Shown here in pieces: positions 44,649 to 54,232 of a stretch of 64,000 nt of DNA. Below the pieces are notes generated by a model. It was not told where the DNA came from and did no database searches. It saw nothing but the letters and a program-made list of their open reading frames with translations. Origin of the DNA: Pseudomonas sp. NCCP-436 (GTDB lineage: Bacteria; Pseudomonadota; Gammaproteobacteria; Pseudomonadales; Pseudomonadaceae); contig NZ_BPLZ01000007.1 of assembly GCF_019656335.1 (NCBI RefSeq), forward strand, positions 1 through 64,000, written 5' to 3'. Both the position numbers and the translations under genes were made by a program. Position 1 is the first letter of the stretch, and each line of letters begins with the position of its first letter.

Positions 44649-46924
44649 TCTCCTTTCACTCCGGCTCATCGATCACTCGGGCGCTTTTCGCCTTGTCTTC
44701 CGTTCTGGCGCTGGCGGTCAGCGCGTACGTGCAAGCGGACTCGGAAGAACCGATAGCCGAGATATCCGATGACACTGCCCAGGTAGAGTTCGAGCCGAGC
44801 TACAGCGCGACACTCCGGCAGCTCGGCGCCAATTACGTCATGAATCTGCGCGGTATCGAAGGCAGCGACAGTGTGAGCTTCGATATTCGCGCTGATCAGG
44901 TGGTGACAGGTGCGAGACTCAATCTTGAATACAGTTATTCGCCTGCACTGATTCCTGAGCTGTCGCAGCTCAACGTGATGGTTAACGACCAGCTCGCCGC
45001 CAGCCTGCCGTTGCCGCGTGAAGGTGCGGGTAGCCTGCAGCAAGAGCTGGTACAGATTCCGCCGCATCTGATCACCGAGTTCAACCGCCTGACGTTGCAG
45101 CTGATTGGCCACTACACCATGCAGTGCGAGGATCCGCTGCACTCGAGCCTGTGGGCCAAAGTAAGCAACGAAAGCCGTCTGGATCTCAGCACAACGCCCC
45201 TGATTCTGGCCAATGATCTGGCGCTGCTGCCGCTGCCGTTCTTCGATCCGCGTGACCGCCGCGAGCTGGAGTTGCCGTTCGTATTTGGCGGGCCACGCGA
45301 CAGCCATACGCTGGAAGCGGCGGGGGCGGTGGCATCCTGGTTTGGCGCCTTGGCCAGTTATCGCGGTGCGCGTTTTCCAGTGAGCATCGATGAGCTGCCG
45401 CAGCAGGGCAGTGCCGTGGTGATGCTGGTGGGGGAGCACCGCCTGACCGGTCTCGACAGCGAGCCGGTGGACTACCCGACCCTGAGCGTGCAGAGCAACC
45501 CGAACGATCCCTACGGCAAGCTGCTGGTGATTGCCGGGCGTGACAGTCAGCAACTCAAGCAGGCTGCCCACGCCCTGGTCAGTGGCAGTCGTGCGCTCAG
45601 CGGGACCAGTGCGCGAATCGATCAACTGGTCGTGCTGCAGCCGCGCAAGCCCTACGATGCGCCCAACTGGCTGCCCAGCGATCGCCCGGTACAACTTGGC
45701 GAACTGCTCGAGTTGCGGCGTATGAGTGTGTCCGGCTACGACCCGGGCACCATCAGCGTGCCGTTGCGTCTGCCGCCGGATCTGTTCAACTGGCGCGAGA
45801 AGGGCGTGCCGCTGCATCTGAAATACCGCTACACGCCGCAGCAGCAGTCGACCAACTCATCGCTGCTGGTCAGTGTCAGCGGCAAGTTCCTCAAGTCGCT
45901 GCCGCTGCCTTCTCTGGAGAAGTTGCAAGATGAGCAGAGCACGATGGCGCGTCTGGGTGGGGACGATAGTCTGCTGCGTGAGACGCACCTGCTTCTGCCG
46001 CTGGACAGCCTGCCGGTGCAGTCTGCGTTGCAACTGCGCTTTATGTACGACTACATCAAGCAGGGCGAATGTCGCGACATCATCATCGACAACATGCGTG
46101 GCACCATCGAGCCGGATTCGACCATCGACATCAGCGGCTATCGCCATTTCATCGCCATGCCCAACCTGGGGGTATTCCAGAACAGCGGTTTCCCCTTCAC
46201 CCGCATGGCCGACCTCTCGGAAACCGCGCTGGTGATGCCGCTTGATGCTGGAGGCGCCGAGATTTCCGCCATGCTGGAGATTCTCGGTCGCTTCGGCGAG
46301 TCCACCGGGCTGCCGGCTACCGGGGTCAGCGTGGTGTCTGGTGAGGCTGACGAGCAGTTGCGCGACCGCGACCTGCTGGTTTTCGGCTCTGCTGCCAGTC
46401 AGCCGCTGTTGCAGCGCTGGGCGCAGTACCTGCCGGCGGCACTGGACGGTCAGGCACGTTTTGAATTCTCGGATCTGGTTCATCAGGTGCGCACGTGGTT
46501 TGCTGGCGACTCGCGCGCCAACCTGCGCCAGGCTCGCAACAGCCTGACGCTCGGCAGCGGCAGTGTGAACAACTACCTGGCCGGCTTCGAGTCGCCGGTC
46601 AGCAGTGGTCGCAGCGTGGTGGTGGTGGCTGCCCGGGGCGAGGAGGGCTGGCGTGAGGTCACCGCGGCGCTGCGCGGTGGCGAAGATTTCGAGCAGTCAG
46701 TCCAGGGTAGTCTGGCGGTGGTCAACGGCAAGCGCATCCACTCGTTGGTAGCGGAGGAACAGTATTTTGTTGGCGAGCTGGGCTGGTTCCGCTATCTGCA
46801 ATGGCTGTTGTCGCGTCATTTGGGACTGATGCTGCTGGCTACCGCGCTTGGGGTGCTGCTGGCCAGTCTGCTGCTCTTTGTCAGTCTGCGTGCACGTGCA
46901 CGTGCTCGCCTCAAGGTGAACTGA
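44645..46924 (+). CDS. bcsB: Cellulose synthase periplasmic subunit BcsB (WssC)
   Basis: This 759-residue protein has a signal peptide or N-terminal anchor (FALSSVLALAVSAYVQA), two repeated carbohydrate-binding/flavodoxin-like units (for example MNLRGIEGSDSVSFDIRADQ and later YDYIKQGECRDIIIDNMRG), and a C-terminal membrane helix (LGLMLLATALGVLLASLLLFVSL) that docks on BcsA. It guides the glucan across the periplasm. The start overlaps bcsA and bcsZ begins 3 bases after the stop. Confidence 0.95.
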   Translation: MISFHSGSSITRALFALSSVLALAVSAYVQADSEEPIAEISDDTAQVEFEPSYSATLRQLGANYVMNLRGIEGSDSVSFDIRADQVVTGARLNLEYSYSPALIPELSQLNVMVNDQLAASLPLPREGAGSLQQELVQIPPHLITEFNRLTLQLIGHYTMQCEDPLHSSLWAKVSNESRLDLSTTPLILANDLALLPLPFFDPRDRRELELPFVFGGPRDSHTLEAAGAVASWFGALASYRGARFPVSIDELPQQGSAVVMLVGEHRLTGLDSEPVDYPTLSVQSNPNDPYGKLLVIAGRDSQQLKQAAHALVSGSRALSGTSARIDQLVVLQPRKPYDAPNWLPSDRPVQLGELLELRRMSVSGYDPGTISVPLRLPPDLFNWREKGVPLHLKYRYTPQQQSTNSSLLVSVSGKFLKSLPLPSLEKLQDEQSTMARLGGDDSLLRETHLLLPLDSLPVQSALQLRFMYDYIKQGECRDIIIDNMRGTIEPDSTIDISGYRHFIAMPNLGVFQNSGFPFTRMADLSETALVMPLDAGGAEISAMLEILGRFGESTGLPATGVSVVSGEADEQLRDRDLLVFGSAASQPLLQRWAQYLPAALDGQARFEFSDLVHQVRTWFAGDSRANLRQARNSLTLGSGSVNNYLAGFESPVSSGRSVVVVAARGEEGWREVTAALRGGEDFEQSVQGSLAVVNGKRIHSLVAEEQYFVGELGWFRYLQWLLSRHLGLMLLATALGVLLASLLLFVSLRARARARLKVN

Positions 46925-46927
46925 AGC

Positions 46928-48103
46928 ATGGCCCGTCGTCTCCTGAGTCTGTGTGCCGGTGCACTGCTGTTTGCCGCCAGTGGTGCATTGCAGGCTGCTG
47001 GCTGTGCGGTGGAGTGGGCGCACTGGCAGCACTTTGCCACACGCTGGATTCAGCCGGACGGGCGTGTATTGGAGTCGAGCCTGGAGAAGAATCACACCAC
47101 TTCCGAAGGTCAGTCCTATGCGCTGTTCTTTGCCCTAGTGGCCAATGACCGGGAGCGTTTCGACAGAATCTGGCGCTGGAGTCGCGAGAATCTGGCGGGT
47201 AATGACCCGCACAGCATCCTGCCTGCCTGGCACTGGGGCCAGGGCAAGGATGGGCGTTGGCAGGTACAGGACGCCAATTCGGCATCCGATGCCGATCTCT
47301 GGTTTGTCTATGCCCTGCTCGAAGCGGATCGACTGTGGGGTAGGCCGGCTTACAAGGCGGACGCCCTGGGGCTGCTGGAACAGGTCAAGAAGCAGGAAGT
47401 CACGAACTTGCCCGGGCTTGGGGCAGTGTTGTTGCCCGGGCCGATCGGCTTCTCGCACATAGGTCATCTCTGGCGAATCAATCCCAGTTATCAGCCTTTG
47501 CCTTTGTTGCGTCGTCTGGCAGCGGTGGATCCGGGTGGCCCCTGGAAGGACATTGCCGGGCAGACCGTTACGCTGGTGCGTGAAAGCGGCTCGCATGGCT
47601 TTGCCGCTGACTGGGTCGGTTATCGAGCCGTCTCGGAGACCGCCGGGTTGTTTACCAGCGATCCGATGAAGGGCGATACGGGCAGTTATGACGCCATTCG
47701 TGTCTATCTCTGGGCCGGAATGACCGACCCGCGTGACCCACTGGCAGCGGATCTGCTCGACAGCCTGAGCGGAATGGCGCGTGCGACTGCCTCCACCGGC
47801 CTGCCTCCGGAGAAGGTCGATGTACGCACTGGGACTGTCGAGGGTCATAGCCCGACGGGTTTTTCGGGGGCTCTGGTGCCCTTCTTTATGGCCAGAAAAC
47901 AACCCTGGCTGGCAGAGCTTCAGTATCAGCGTGCCAACGAGGCGTTGGTGCAGTGGCAAGCGGGCGCTGCCGCGCCGCCCCTCTACTACGACTACATGTT
48001 GAGCATGTTCGGCCTGGGCTGGGCCGACAACATCTATCGTTTTGATGAAGACGGTCGTCTGCAGCCGTATTGGGAGTCCTCATGTTCCATTATCGCCCGC
48101 TGA
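46928..48103 (+). CDS. bcsZ: Periplasmic endo-1,4-beta-glucanase BcsZ (WssD), GH8
   Basis: This 391-residue GH8 cellulase has a signal peptide ending near LQAAG. The catalytic acid is the Glu of TTSEGQSYALFFAL (near residue 59), and the base region is in NSASDADLWFVYALLEADR. It trims cellulose in the periplasm and is needed for proper export in many bcs systems. Its last 22 bases overlap the start of bcsC. Confidence 0.94.
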   Translation: MARRLLSLCAGALLFAASGALQAAGCAVEWAHWQHFATRWIQPDGRVLESSLEKNHTTSEGQSYALFFALVANDRERFDRIWRWSRENLAGNDPHSILPAWHWGQGKDGRWQVQDANSASDADLWFVYALLEADRLWGRPAYKADALGLLEQVKKQEVTNLPGLGAVLLPGPIGFSHIGHLWRINPSYQPLPLLRRLAAVDPGGPWKDIAGQTVTLVRESGSHGFAADWVGYRAVSETAGLFTSDPMKGDTGSYDAIRVYLWAGMTDPRDPLAADLLDSLSGMARATASTGLPPEKVDVRTGTVEGHSPTGFSGALVPFFMARKQPWLAELQYQRANEALVQWQAGAAAPPLYYDYMLSMFGLGWADNIYRFDEDGRLQPYWESSCSIIAR

Positions 48104-51100
48104 CCCTGGCACTGCTGGCTGCCTTGACCTGCGCGGAGGTCCAGGCACAGTCCGATGACGCTCGTACCTTGCTTATCCAGCAGGGCTACTTCTGGCAGGG
48201 GCAGGACAGGTCGGAGCGTGCGGCCGAGGTGTGGAACAAGGTTCTGCTGATCGACTCCCAGCAACCGGATGCACTCTATGGGCTGGGGCTGATTGCGTTA
48301 AAGGCCGGGCGACTGCCGGAAGCCAGAACATATCTGCAACGCTTGCAGGCACAATCGCCTCTGCCGCGCCAGGCCTTGCTGCTGGAACAGGATATTCGTC
48401 TGACCGAGCCGGCCAACCTCAAGTTGCTGGAGGAGGCGCGCCTGCTGGTGGAGGAGGGTGATCGCGCGCGCGCGGCCCAGGTCTATCGTCAGGCACTGGG
48501 AGGCAAGCCCGGACAAGGACAGATTGGGGTTGAGGTCTACAACAACCTTGCCTATGTCGAGCAATTCTGGAATGAAGCACGTGGTGGTCTGGAGCGCCTG
48601 CAGCGCGAATACCCGGATGATCCCTATGTTGCGTTGTTCCTGGCCAAGCATATGGCGCGTTACGAGAGCACTCGTGCCGAAGGTATTGGTGCGCTGGCCC
48701 GACTGGCCCAGCGAGAAGACATCGGCGGTGATGCCAGTGAGAGTTGGCGTCTGGCGCTGACCTGGATCGGGCCACCGAACAAGGCGCAGCAACCCTTGTT
48801 CGAACAGTTTCTGCGCAGCCATCCGGATGATGAAGAGATTCGTGGCCTGCTGGCCCGGGGGCGCAGCCAGGCCGCCGCTAGCGGTAAGGCGGGCTGGACG
48901 CGTGCTCCGGCTCTGGAACGGGGGTTCCGGGCTCTGGAAAAGGGAGAGTTCGAAGCCGCAGAGCGTGAATTTGCCGGGCATTTGAAAAACCACCCGAACG
49001 ATGCCGATGCATTGGGTGGTCTGGGTGTTGTGCGGCAGCGCCAGGAGCGTCTGGAGGACGCCGAGATGCTGCTGGCCAAAGCGTCGCAACAGCCTGGCGG
49101 ACGCGCCTGGCGTACTGCGCTGAATGATGTGCGCTACTGGGCATTGCTCCAGCGTGCTCGTGAAAGCGTGGCACGCCAACGGATAACGGATGCTCGCCAG
49201 CAATTGGCTGAGGCGCAGCGTCTCAAGCCCCGTGACAACGAAGCGCTGCTGATGCTGGCTGATCTGCAATTGCAGCAGGGTGAAACAGCGCAGGCTGAAA
49301 AGGGCTATCGCCAGGTTCTGTCGCAGAAACCCAAGGAGCCTCGTGCCCTGCGTGGTCTTGCCCAGGTTTTGGCTAAGCAGGACAAGCCGGATGAGGCTCT
49401 GCGTCTGCTCGAAGAGCTGTCGCCGGCTGAGCGCGAGAAGTGGGGCGGGCTGGCTCAACTGCGCGCCGAGCAGTCGATGATGCGCGCTCGCGATGCCGAG
49501 GCTCGGGGTGATGTGCAAGGCATGCGTGAGGCGCTCGAATCGGCCCTGCGTGATGATCCGAACAATCCCTGGGCGCGTTTGTCGCTGGCGCGTCTGTATG
49601 TGGATCTGGGAGCGGTCGACGAAGCGCGTAGCCTGGTCGATGGCTTGCTGGTAAGCAAACCTGATGATCCGGATGCGCTTTACACCAGTGCACTGCTTTC
49701 GGTTCAGCTCGGTGAATGGGCCAAGGCGCAAGCGACGCTGGCGCGCATTTCGCGTGAGGCGCGTACGGCCGAGGTCAACCGTCTCGTCAGTGAAGTCGAT
49801 TTCAACCTGCAGCTGGAACGTATCGCTGAACTAAGCCGCACCGGGCAGCGTGCCGAGGCTCGTGTTTTCCTCAAGCGAATGGAGCCCTCGGCCGGGACAC
49901 AGCCGGGCCGTCTCTCCGCCTTGGCCTTGGCCTACGCCAGTGCCGGCGACCCGCAGCGTGCCATGGACATCATGCGTGACCTGTTGGCGCGCAGTCCGCG
50001 CCGGGATGTGGGGCTGACCTTGAGTTATGCCGGGGTATTGCTGCAGGCGGAGCAGGATGTGGAAGTCGCTGGTATCCTGCGTGATCTGCAGGGTAGCCGC
50101 ATGACGCTCGATGAGCGCAAGCAATACGACGATTTGCTGTTCCACTATCGTGTACGCCAGGCCGAGCAGTTGCGTGAACGTGGAGAGTTGGCTGCGGCGT
50201 ACGATACCCTGGCACCGGCGCTTGCCCAGCGACCACAGGATCCTCTGGTGGTAGGCGCACTGGCGCGCATGTACAGCGCCAATGGTGATTCTGCCAAGGC
50301 GTTGTCGCTGTACAAGCCGTTGGTGCAGCGTAATCCCAACGATGCCCGGCTACAGGTAGGTGCCGCTGAAATGGCTGCCCAGGCCCGCGAGAATGCCTAT
50401 GCCGAGGCGGCATTGGAAAAGGCCGTTGAGCTGGCTCCACAGGATGCGGAAATCCTCACCTCGGCAGCGCAGGTCTATCGCTCGCTGGGACGCAGCGGTA
50501 CCGCCGCCAAGTTGCTGAGTCGAGTCGTAGCGCAGGAAAAGCGCCAGCAAACGCCGGCTTTTGCCGTGGCCGAACCTTCCGGTACGAAAACGGCCAACCC
50601 TTTCTCGGGGGTTGGCTCGTTGGCCGCGGCGCCAGAAGCCATACCGACGCCCGTGCAGAGCATGCGTGAGTCGTCACTGGGTAATGGCATTCCTGCTCCT
50701 GCCAGCGGAGGTGACCAGGCACTGCCGCTGGGTGGCGAATACCGCAGGCTTTTCAGTCTCGATTCGGAGCAGGTCGCTGATACGTCGGCAGATAATCCCT
50801 TCGCACTTTCCGATCCACGCAGGCCGCATGATCCTCGAGCGGGCATGAGCGTGGCTGCCCGGGCGCTGGATGAAATCCGTGAGGAGCGCAGCCCTTATGC
50901 GGTTCAGGGGCTGACTGTGCGCAGCAACGACAGCGAGTCCGGATTGAGCAGGCTCACCGACGTGCAGGCTCCGCTGGAAATTAATTTTCCGGCCGGCGAT
51001 AGCCGAGTGGCACTGCGGGTGACGCCGGTACACCTGAATGCTGGCAGCATCGATGACAATGCCAAGACACGCTTTGGCGGTGGAGCCCTCGGAGCCGCAT

Positions 51101-52182
51101 CTGAAATTGCAGATATCGCCGATGTGCGTAATGCGTTGGAGCGGGTCGACGTCAGCACGCTTACAGCCGATGAGCAGGCTGAGCATGAGCGGGAGCTGGC
51201 GATGGTCAACAGCCGGATCGGCAGTGCACTCAGCGGCGTCACGGGGGCGGTCGGCCGCCAGCGCGACAGTGGCGTGGGTCTGGCCGCCGCCTGGGAGAGC
51301 AAGGCCAATGGTTTGAAGGCCGATATCGGCGTCAGCCCCATGGGCTTTCTCTATAGCACCGTAATCGGTGGCGTTAGCCTGGATCGTCCGATCGCCGGAA
51401 CCGACCACGCGCGTTACGGCGTGACACTGTCACGACGCATGGTGACTGACAGCCTGACTTCCTTTGCCGGAGCCAAAGATGCACGCAGCGGGCTGGAGTG
51501 GGGCGGTGTGACAGCCAATGGCGGGCGTGCACAGATCAGCTATGACGATGGCGATATCGGCGCTTATGGCTATGGTGCCCTGCATGCCTTGCGTGGCCAT
51601 AACGTCAAGTCCAACACGCGTGCCGAACTGGGTGGTGGCGTCTACTGGTATCTGCTCAACGACGAGAACAGCATGCTTACCGCCGGGCTGAGCCTGACTG
51701 GCATCAGCTACGACAACAACCAGGGGCATTTCACCTACGGCAGCGGTGGCTACTTCAGTCCGCAGGGCTTCTATTCCCTGGGTGTGCCGGTGAGTTGGTC
51801 GCATCGCGGCGATCGCTGGACCTATGCGTTGCGCGGTTCCCTCGGCGTTCAGCACATCAAGCAGGAGTCTGCCGACTATCACCCGAACGATAGTGATATG
51901 CAGGCCGCCCTCGAGCAAACCTCCAGGACGGCTGCAGGGTTGGGCATCTTTATCCCGACCCGTATATCCGGCTCAAGCGATACCGGCATCGGCTACAGCC
52001 TGGCCGGCAACGCGGAGTATCGACTGGGCAATCAGTTCTTCCTTGGCGGGCAACTGGGTGTCGACAACGCCCAGGACTATCGCCAGTGGAGCGGTGGTTT
52101 GTATCTGCGCTACATGCTTGAGGACATGACCGGGCCGATGGCGCTGCCGGTTTCCCCTTATCAATCTCCCTACGCTAACTGA
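48082..52182 (+). CDS. bcsC: Cellulose export protein BcsC (WssE), TPR plus outer-membrane barrel
   Basis: This is a 1366-residue protein with a signal peptide (LALLAALTCAEVQA), a long array of tetratricopeptide repeats up to about residue 820, a linker, and a C-terminal beta-barrel domain (about 1020-1366; PMGFLYSTVIGGVSLDRPI, LYLRYMLED). It forms the outer-membrane channel for cellulose. ATG 48082 is chosen because GGAG lies 5 bases upstream; it lies inside the end of bcsZ. The C-terminus continues smoothly with no frameshift. Confidence 0.94.
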   Translation: MFHYRPLTLALLAALTCAEVQAQSDDARTLLIQQGYFWQGQDRSERAAEVWNKVLLIDSQQPDALYGLGLIALKAGRLPEARTYLQRLQAQSPLPRQALLLEQDIRLTEPANLKLLEEARLLVEEGDRARAAQVYRQALGGKPGQGQIGVEVYNNLAYVEQFWNEARGGLERLQREYPDDPYVALFLAKHMARYESTRAEGIGALARLAQREDIGGDASESWRLALTWIGPPNKAQQPLFEQFLRSHPDDEEIRGLLARGRSQAAASGKAGWTRAPALERGFRALEKGEFEAAEREFAGHLKNHPNDADALGGLGVVRQRQERLEDAEMLLAKASQQPGGRAWRTALNDVRYWALLQRARESVARQRITDARQQLAEAQRLKPRDNEALLMLADLQLQQGETAQAEKGYRQVLSQKPKEPRALRGLAQVLAKQDKPDEALRLLEELSPAEREKWGGLAQLRAEQSMMRARDAEARGDVQGMREALESALRDDPNNPWARLSLARLYVDLGAVDEARSLVDGLLVSKPDDPDALYTSALLSVQLGEWAKAQATLARISREARTAEVNRLVSEVDFNLQLERIAELSRTGQRAEARVFLKRMEPSAGTQPGRLSALALAYASAGDPQRAMDIMRDLLARSPRRDVGLTLSYAGVLLQAEQDVEVAGILRDLQGSRMTLDERKQYDDLLFHYRVRQAEQLRERGELAAAYDTLAPALAQRPQDPLVVGALARMYSANGDSAKALSLYKPLVQRNPNDARLQVGAAEMAAQARENAYAEAALEKAVELAPQDAEILTSAAQVYRSLGRSGTAAKLLSRVVAQEKRQQTPAFAVAEPSGTKTANPFSGVGSLAAAPEAIPTPVQSMRESSLGNGIPAPASGGDQALPLGGEYRRLFSLDSEQVADTSADNPFALSDPRRPHDPRAGMSVAARALDEIREERSPYAVQGLTVRSNDSESGLSRLTDVQAPLEINFPAGDSRVALRVTPVHLNAGSIDDNAKTRFGGGALGAASEIADIADVRNALERVDVSTLTADEQAEHERELAMVNSRIGSALSGVTGAVGRQRDSGVGLAAAWESKANGLKADIGVSPMGFLYSTVIGGVSLDRPIAGTDHARYGVTLSRRMVTDSLTSFAGAKDARSGLEWGGVTANGGRAQISYDDGDIGAYGYGALHALRGHNVKSNTRAELGGGVYWYLLNDENSMLTAGLSLTGISYDNNQGHFTYGSGGYFSPQGFYSLGVPVSWSHRGDRWTYALRGSLGVQHIKQESADYHPNDSDMQAALEQTSRTAAGLGIFIPTRISGSSDTGIGYSLAGNAEYRLGNQFFLGGQLGVDNAQDYRQWSGGLYLRYMLEDMTGPMALPVSPYQSPYAN

Positions 52183-52191
52183 AGGTTTCCC

Positions 52192-52845
52192 ATGGCTTCC
52201 TCTTTGCTTGCTGGCCTGACCATCCTGATCATCGGCGATAGCCATATGGCCACTCCCTACTATCTGATCGGCGGGCTGCATGACGACCTGATCCGCAAGG
52301 GTGCCAATGTCCACTCCATTGGCATCTGCGGTGCTAATGCCGGTGACTGGCTGAAGGCCTCGCCAGGCGGTGCCTGTGGCGCTGCGGAGCGACGCGGCAA
52401 GGAGGCGGCGGTATCCCTGCGTGGCAATGTCACGACCACACCGATCAAGGAGCTGATCGCCAAGGACAAGCCGGATCTGGTGCTGATCGTCATCGGTGAC
52501 ACCATGGCCGGCTATGACAAACCGTCGTTTCCCAAGGCCTGGGTCTGGCAGCAGACCTCCAGCCTGACCAAGGCAATTGCCGAGACCGGCACCCAGTGCG
52601 CCTGGGTCGGGCCGAACTGGGGAACCGAGGGCGGCAAATATGGCAAGACCTACGCCAAGGTGAAGCAGATGTCGACCTTCCTGTCGGCCAATGTGGCGCC
52701 TTGCAGTTACATCGACTCGTTGAAGTTTTCCAAGCCCGGCCAATGGGCGACCACTGATGGGCAGCATCTGACCGAGCAGGGCTACAAGCTCTGGGGGGCG
52801 GCAATCAGCACAGCGCTGGAAGACGTGCGCAAAGGCAGCAGGTAG
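52192..52845 (+). CDS. wssF: WssF-like SGNH-hydrolase-fold protein, copy 1
   Basis: This 217-residue SGNH-fold protein has the block I motif GDSH at 15-18 and the block V pair in TTDGQHLTEQGY. Four cysteines (in CGANAGDWL, GGACGA, QCAW and APCSY) suggest an extracytoplasmic location, yet no clear signal peptide is visible. In P. fluorescens SBW25 wssF sits at this place and is thought to help present acyl groups for cellulose acetylation. A paralog follows 49 bases later. Confidence 0.82.
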   Translation: MASSLLAGLTILIIGDSHMATPYYLIGGLHDDLIRKGANVHSIGICGANAGDWLKASPGGACGAAERRGKEAAVSLRGNVTTTPIKELIAKDKPDLVLIVIGDTMAGYDKPSFPKAWVWQQTSSLTKAIAETGTQCAWVGPNWGTEGGKYGKTYAKVKQMSTFLSANVAPCSYIDSLKFSKPGQWATTDGQHLTEQGYKLWGAAISTALEDVRKGSR

Positions 52846-52894
52846 ACCGCGCTGTCCGTCCATTTGAGTTGATCTAGCCGAGGAGCCGCTATCG

Positions 52895-53554
52895 ATGTCA
52901 TCTTCCGTTCTTGCAGGACTGAGCCTGCTGATTCTGGGCGAGAGTCACATGAGTCTTGCCAACCATCTGACCGAACCCCTCAATGCCGCTCTGGTTGCCA
53001 AGGGCGCCAAGGTGCACTCCATTGGCGCCTGTGGTGCCAGTGCTGCTGACTGGCTGGTAGTCAAGAAGGTCGACTGCGGTGCCGAGCAGATCAATACCGG
53101 AAAGCTCCAGGTCAGGGCCAGCAGTGCCACTACCACGCCGATCAAGGAACTGATCGCTACCCACAAGCCGGACGTAGTGGTGCTGGTGATCGGCGACACC
53201 ATGGCCTCCTATGACAAGCCGGCCTTTCCCAAGGCCTGGGCCTGGCAGAGCGTTACCGGGCTGACCAAGGCCATTGCCGAGACCGGCACCCGTTGCGTAT
53301 GGGTTGGCCCAGCCTGGGGCAAGGTTGGCGGCATGTACAAGAAGAACGACCAGCGTACCCAGCTGATGTCGCAGTTCCTGGCTACCAACGTGGCGCCTTG
53401 TACTTATGTCGATTCGCTGCAGATGTCCAAGCCTGGTCAATGGATAACCACCGACGGCCAGCATTTCACCGTTGCTGGCTATAAGGCCTGGGGCAACGCC
53501 ATTGCCGAGGCCATCAGCAAACTGCCAGCGGCCAGCCTGCGGGGGGAAAAGTGA
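52895..53554 (+). CDS. WssF-like SGNH-hydrolase-fold protein, copy 2
   Basis: This 219-residue protein is a clear paralog of the preceding gene product: VHSIG.CGA.A.DWL, TTTPIKELIA, VIGDTMA.YDKP.FPKAW, LTKAIAETGT and KPGQW.TTDGQH are shared. Block I reads GESH instead of GDSH, keeping the Ser and with Glu replacing Asp. Its TGA overlaps the start of wssG. I know of only one wssF in SBW25, so a lineage-specific tandem duplication is likely. Confidence 0.82.
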   Translation: MSSSVLAGLSLLILGESHMSLANHLTEPLNAALVAKGAKVHSIGACGASAADWLVVKKVDCGAEQINTGKLQVRASSATTTPIKELIATHKPDVVVLVIGDTMASYDKPAFPKAWAWQSVTGLTKAIAETGTRCVWVGPAWGKVGGMYKKNDQRTQLMSQFLATNVAPCTYVDSLQMSKPGQWITTDGQHFTVAGYKAWGNAIAEAISKLPAASLRGEK

Positions 53555-54222
53555 TGAGCAGACTGCACCAAGTTGTGGGCGCGGCCGCACTGCTGCTCGC
53601 CGCTAGCGCTCAAGCCGCCGAGATCCCGCTCTATCCCACAGGGCCGAGCGAGGATGCCGCCTTCCTGCGCTTCTTCAATGCCGGCAGCGAGCAACTGGCG
53701 TTGCGTGCCGCTGGCTCCCAGGCCAGCCTGGGGGTTGAGCCGGGTCGGGCCTCCGACTTTCTCACAGTTCCGGCCGGCAAGCCGGTGCAGGGCAGCCTGA
53801 CGTTGGGCAGCCACGAGCAAGCGCTGGATATCAGGGTCGAGCCGGGTGAGTTTGCCACCGTGGTGGGTGTTGCCGATGCAGAGCAGGGGCTGCGCCTGCT
53901 GACGGTGCGCGAGCAGCCTGATGACTTCAATGCACTGAAGGCCTCGCTGGCCTTCTACAACCTTGATGGCCGCTGTGCCGCGGCCGGCGTACAGGTGGCG
54001 GGGCGCAGCGTCGCGATTTTCACCGACGTAGCCGAAGGCAGCCTGCAGCGCCGTTCGATCAACCCGGTGAAGCTGGCGGTGCAGCTCAGCTGTGCCGGCG
54101 AGCCGGTGGGCGAGCCGCTGGATCTTGGCGAACTGGCCGCCGGCCAACGCTACACCCTGCTGCTGGTGCCTTCGGCCAAAGGGCCAACGCTCCACCAGGC
54201 GCAGGACAATCTGGCCAACTGA
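53554..54222 (+). CDS. wssG: AlgF-like cellulose acetylation protein WssG
   Basis: This 222-residue periplasmic protein has a signal peptide ending in AQAA-E, then an AlgF-type beta-sandwich (IPLYPTGPSEDAAFLRFFNAG, FYNLDGRCAAAGV). AlgF works with AlgI and AlgJ in alginate O-acetylation; WssG is its cellulose counterpart. ATG 53554 is used, coupled to the preceding stop as TGATG, with GGGGGA upstream. wssH follows 10 bases later. Confidence 0.88.
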   Translation: MSRLHQVVGAAALLLAASAQAAEIPLYPTGPSEDAAFLRFFNAGSEQLALRAAGSQASLGVEPGRASDFLTVPAGKPVQGSLTLGSHEQALDIRVEPGEFATVVGVADAEQGLRLLTVREQPDDFNALKASLAFYNLDGRCAAAGVQVAGRSVAIFTDVAEGSLQRRSINPVKLAVQLSCAGEPVGEPLDLGELAAGQRYTLLLVPSAKGPTLHQAQDNLAN

Positions 54223-54232
54223 TGACGCAATC

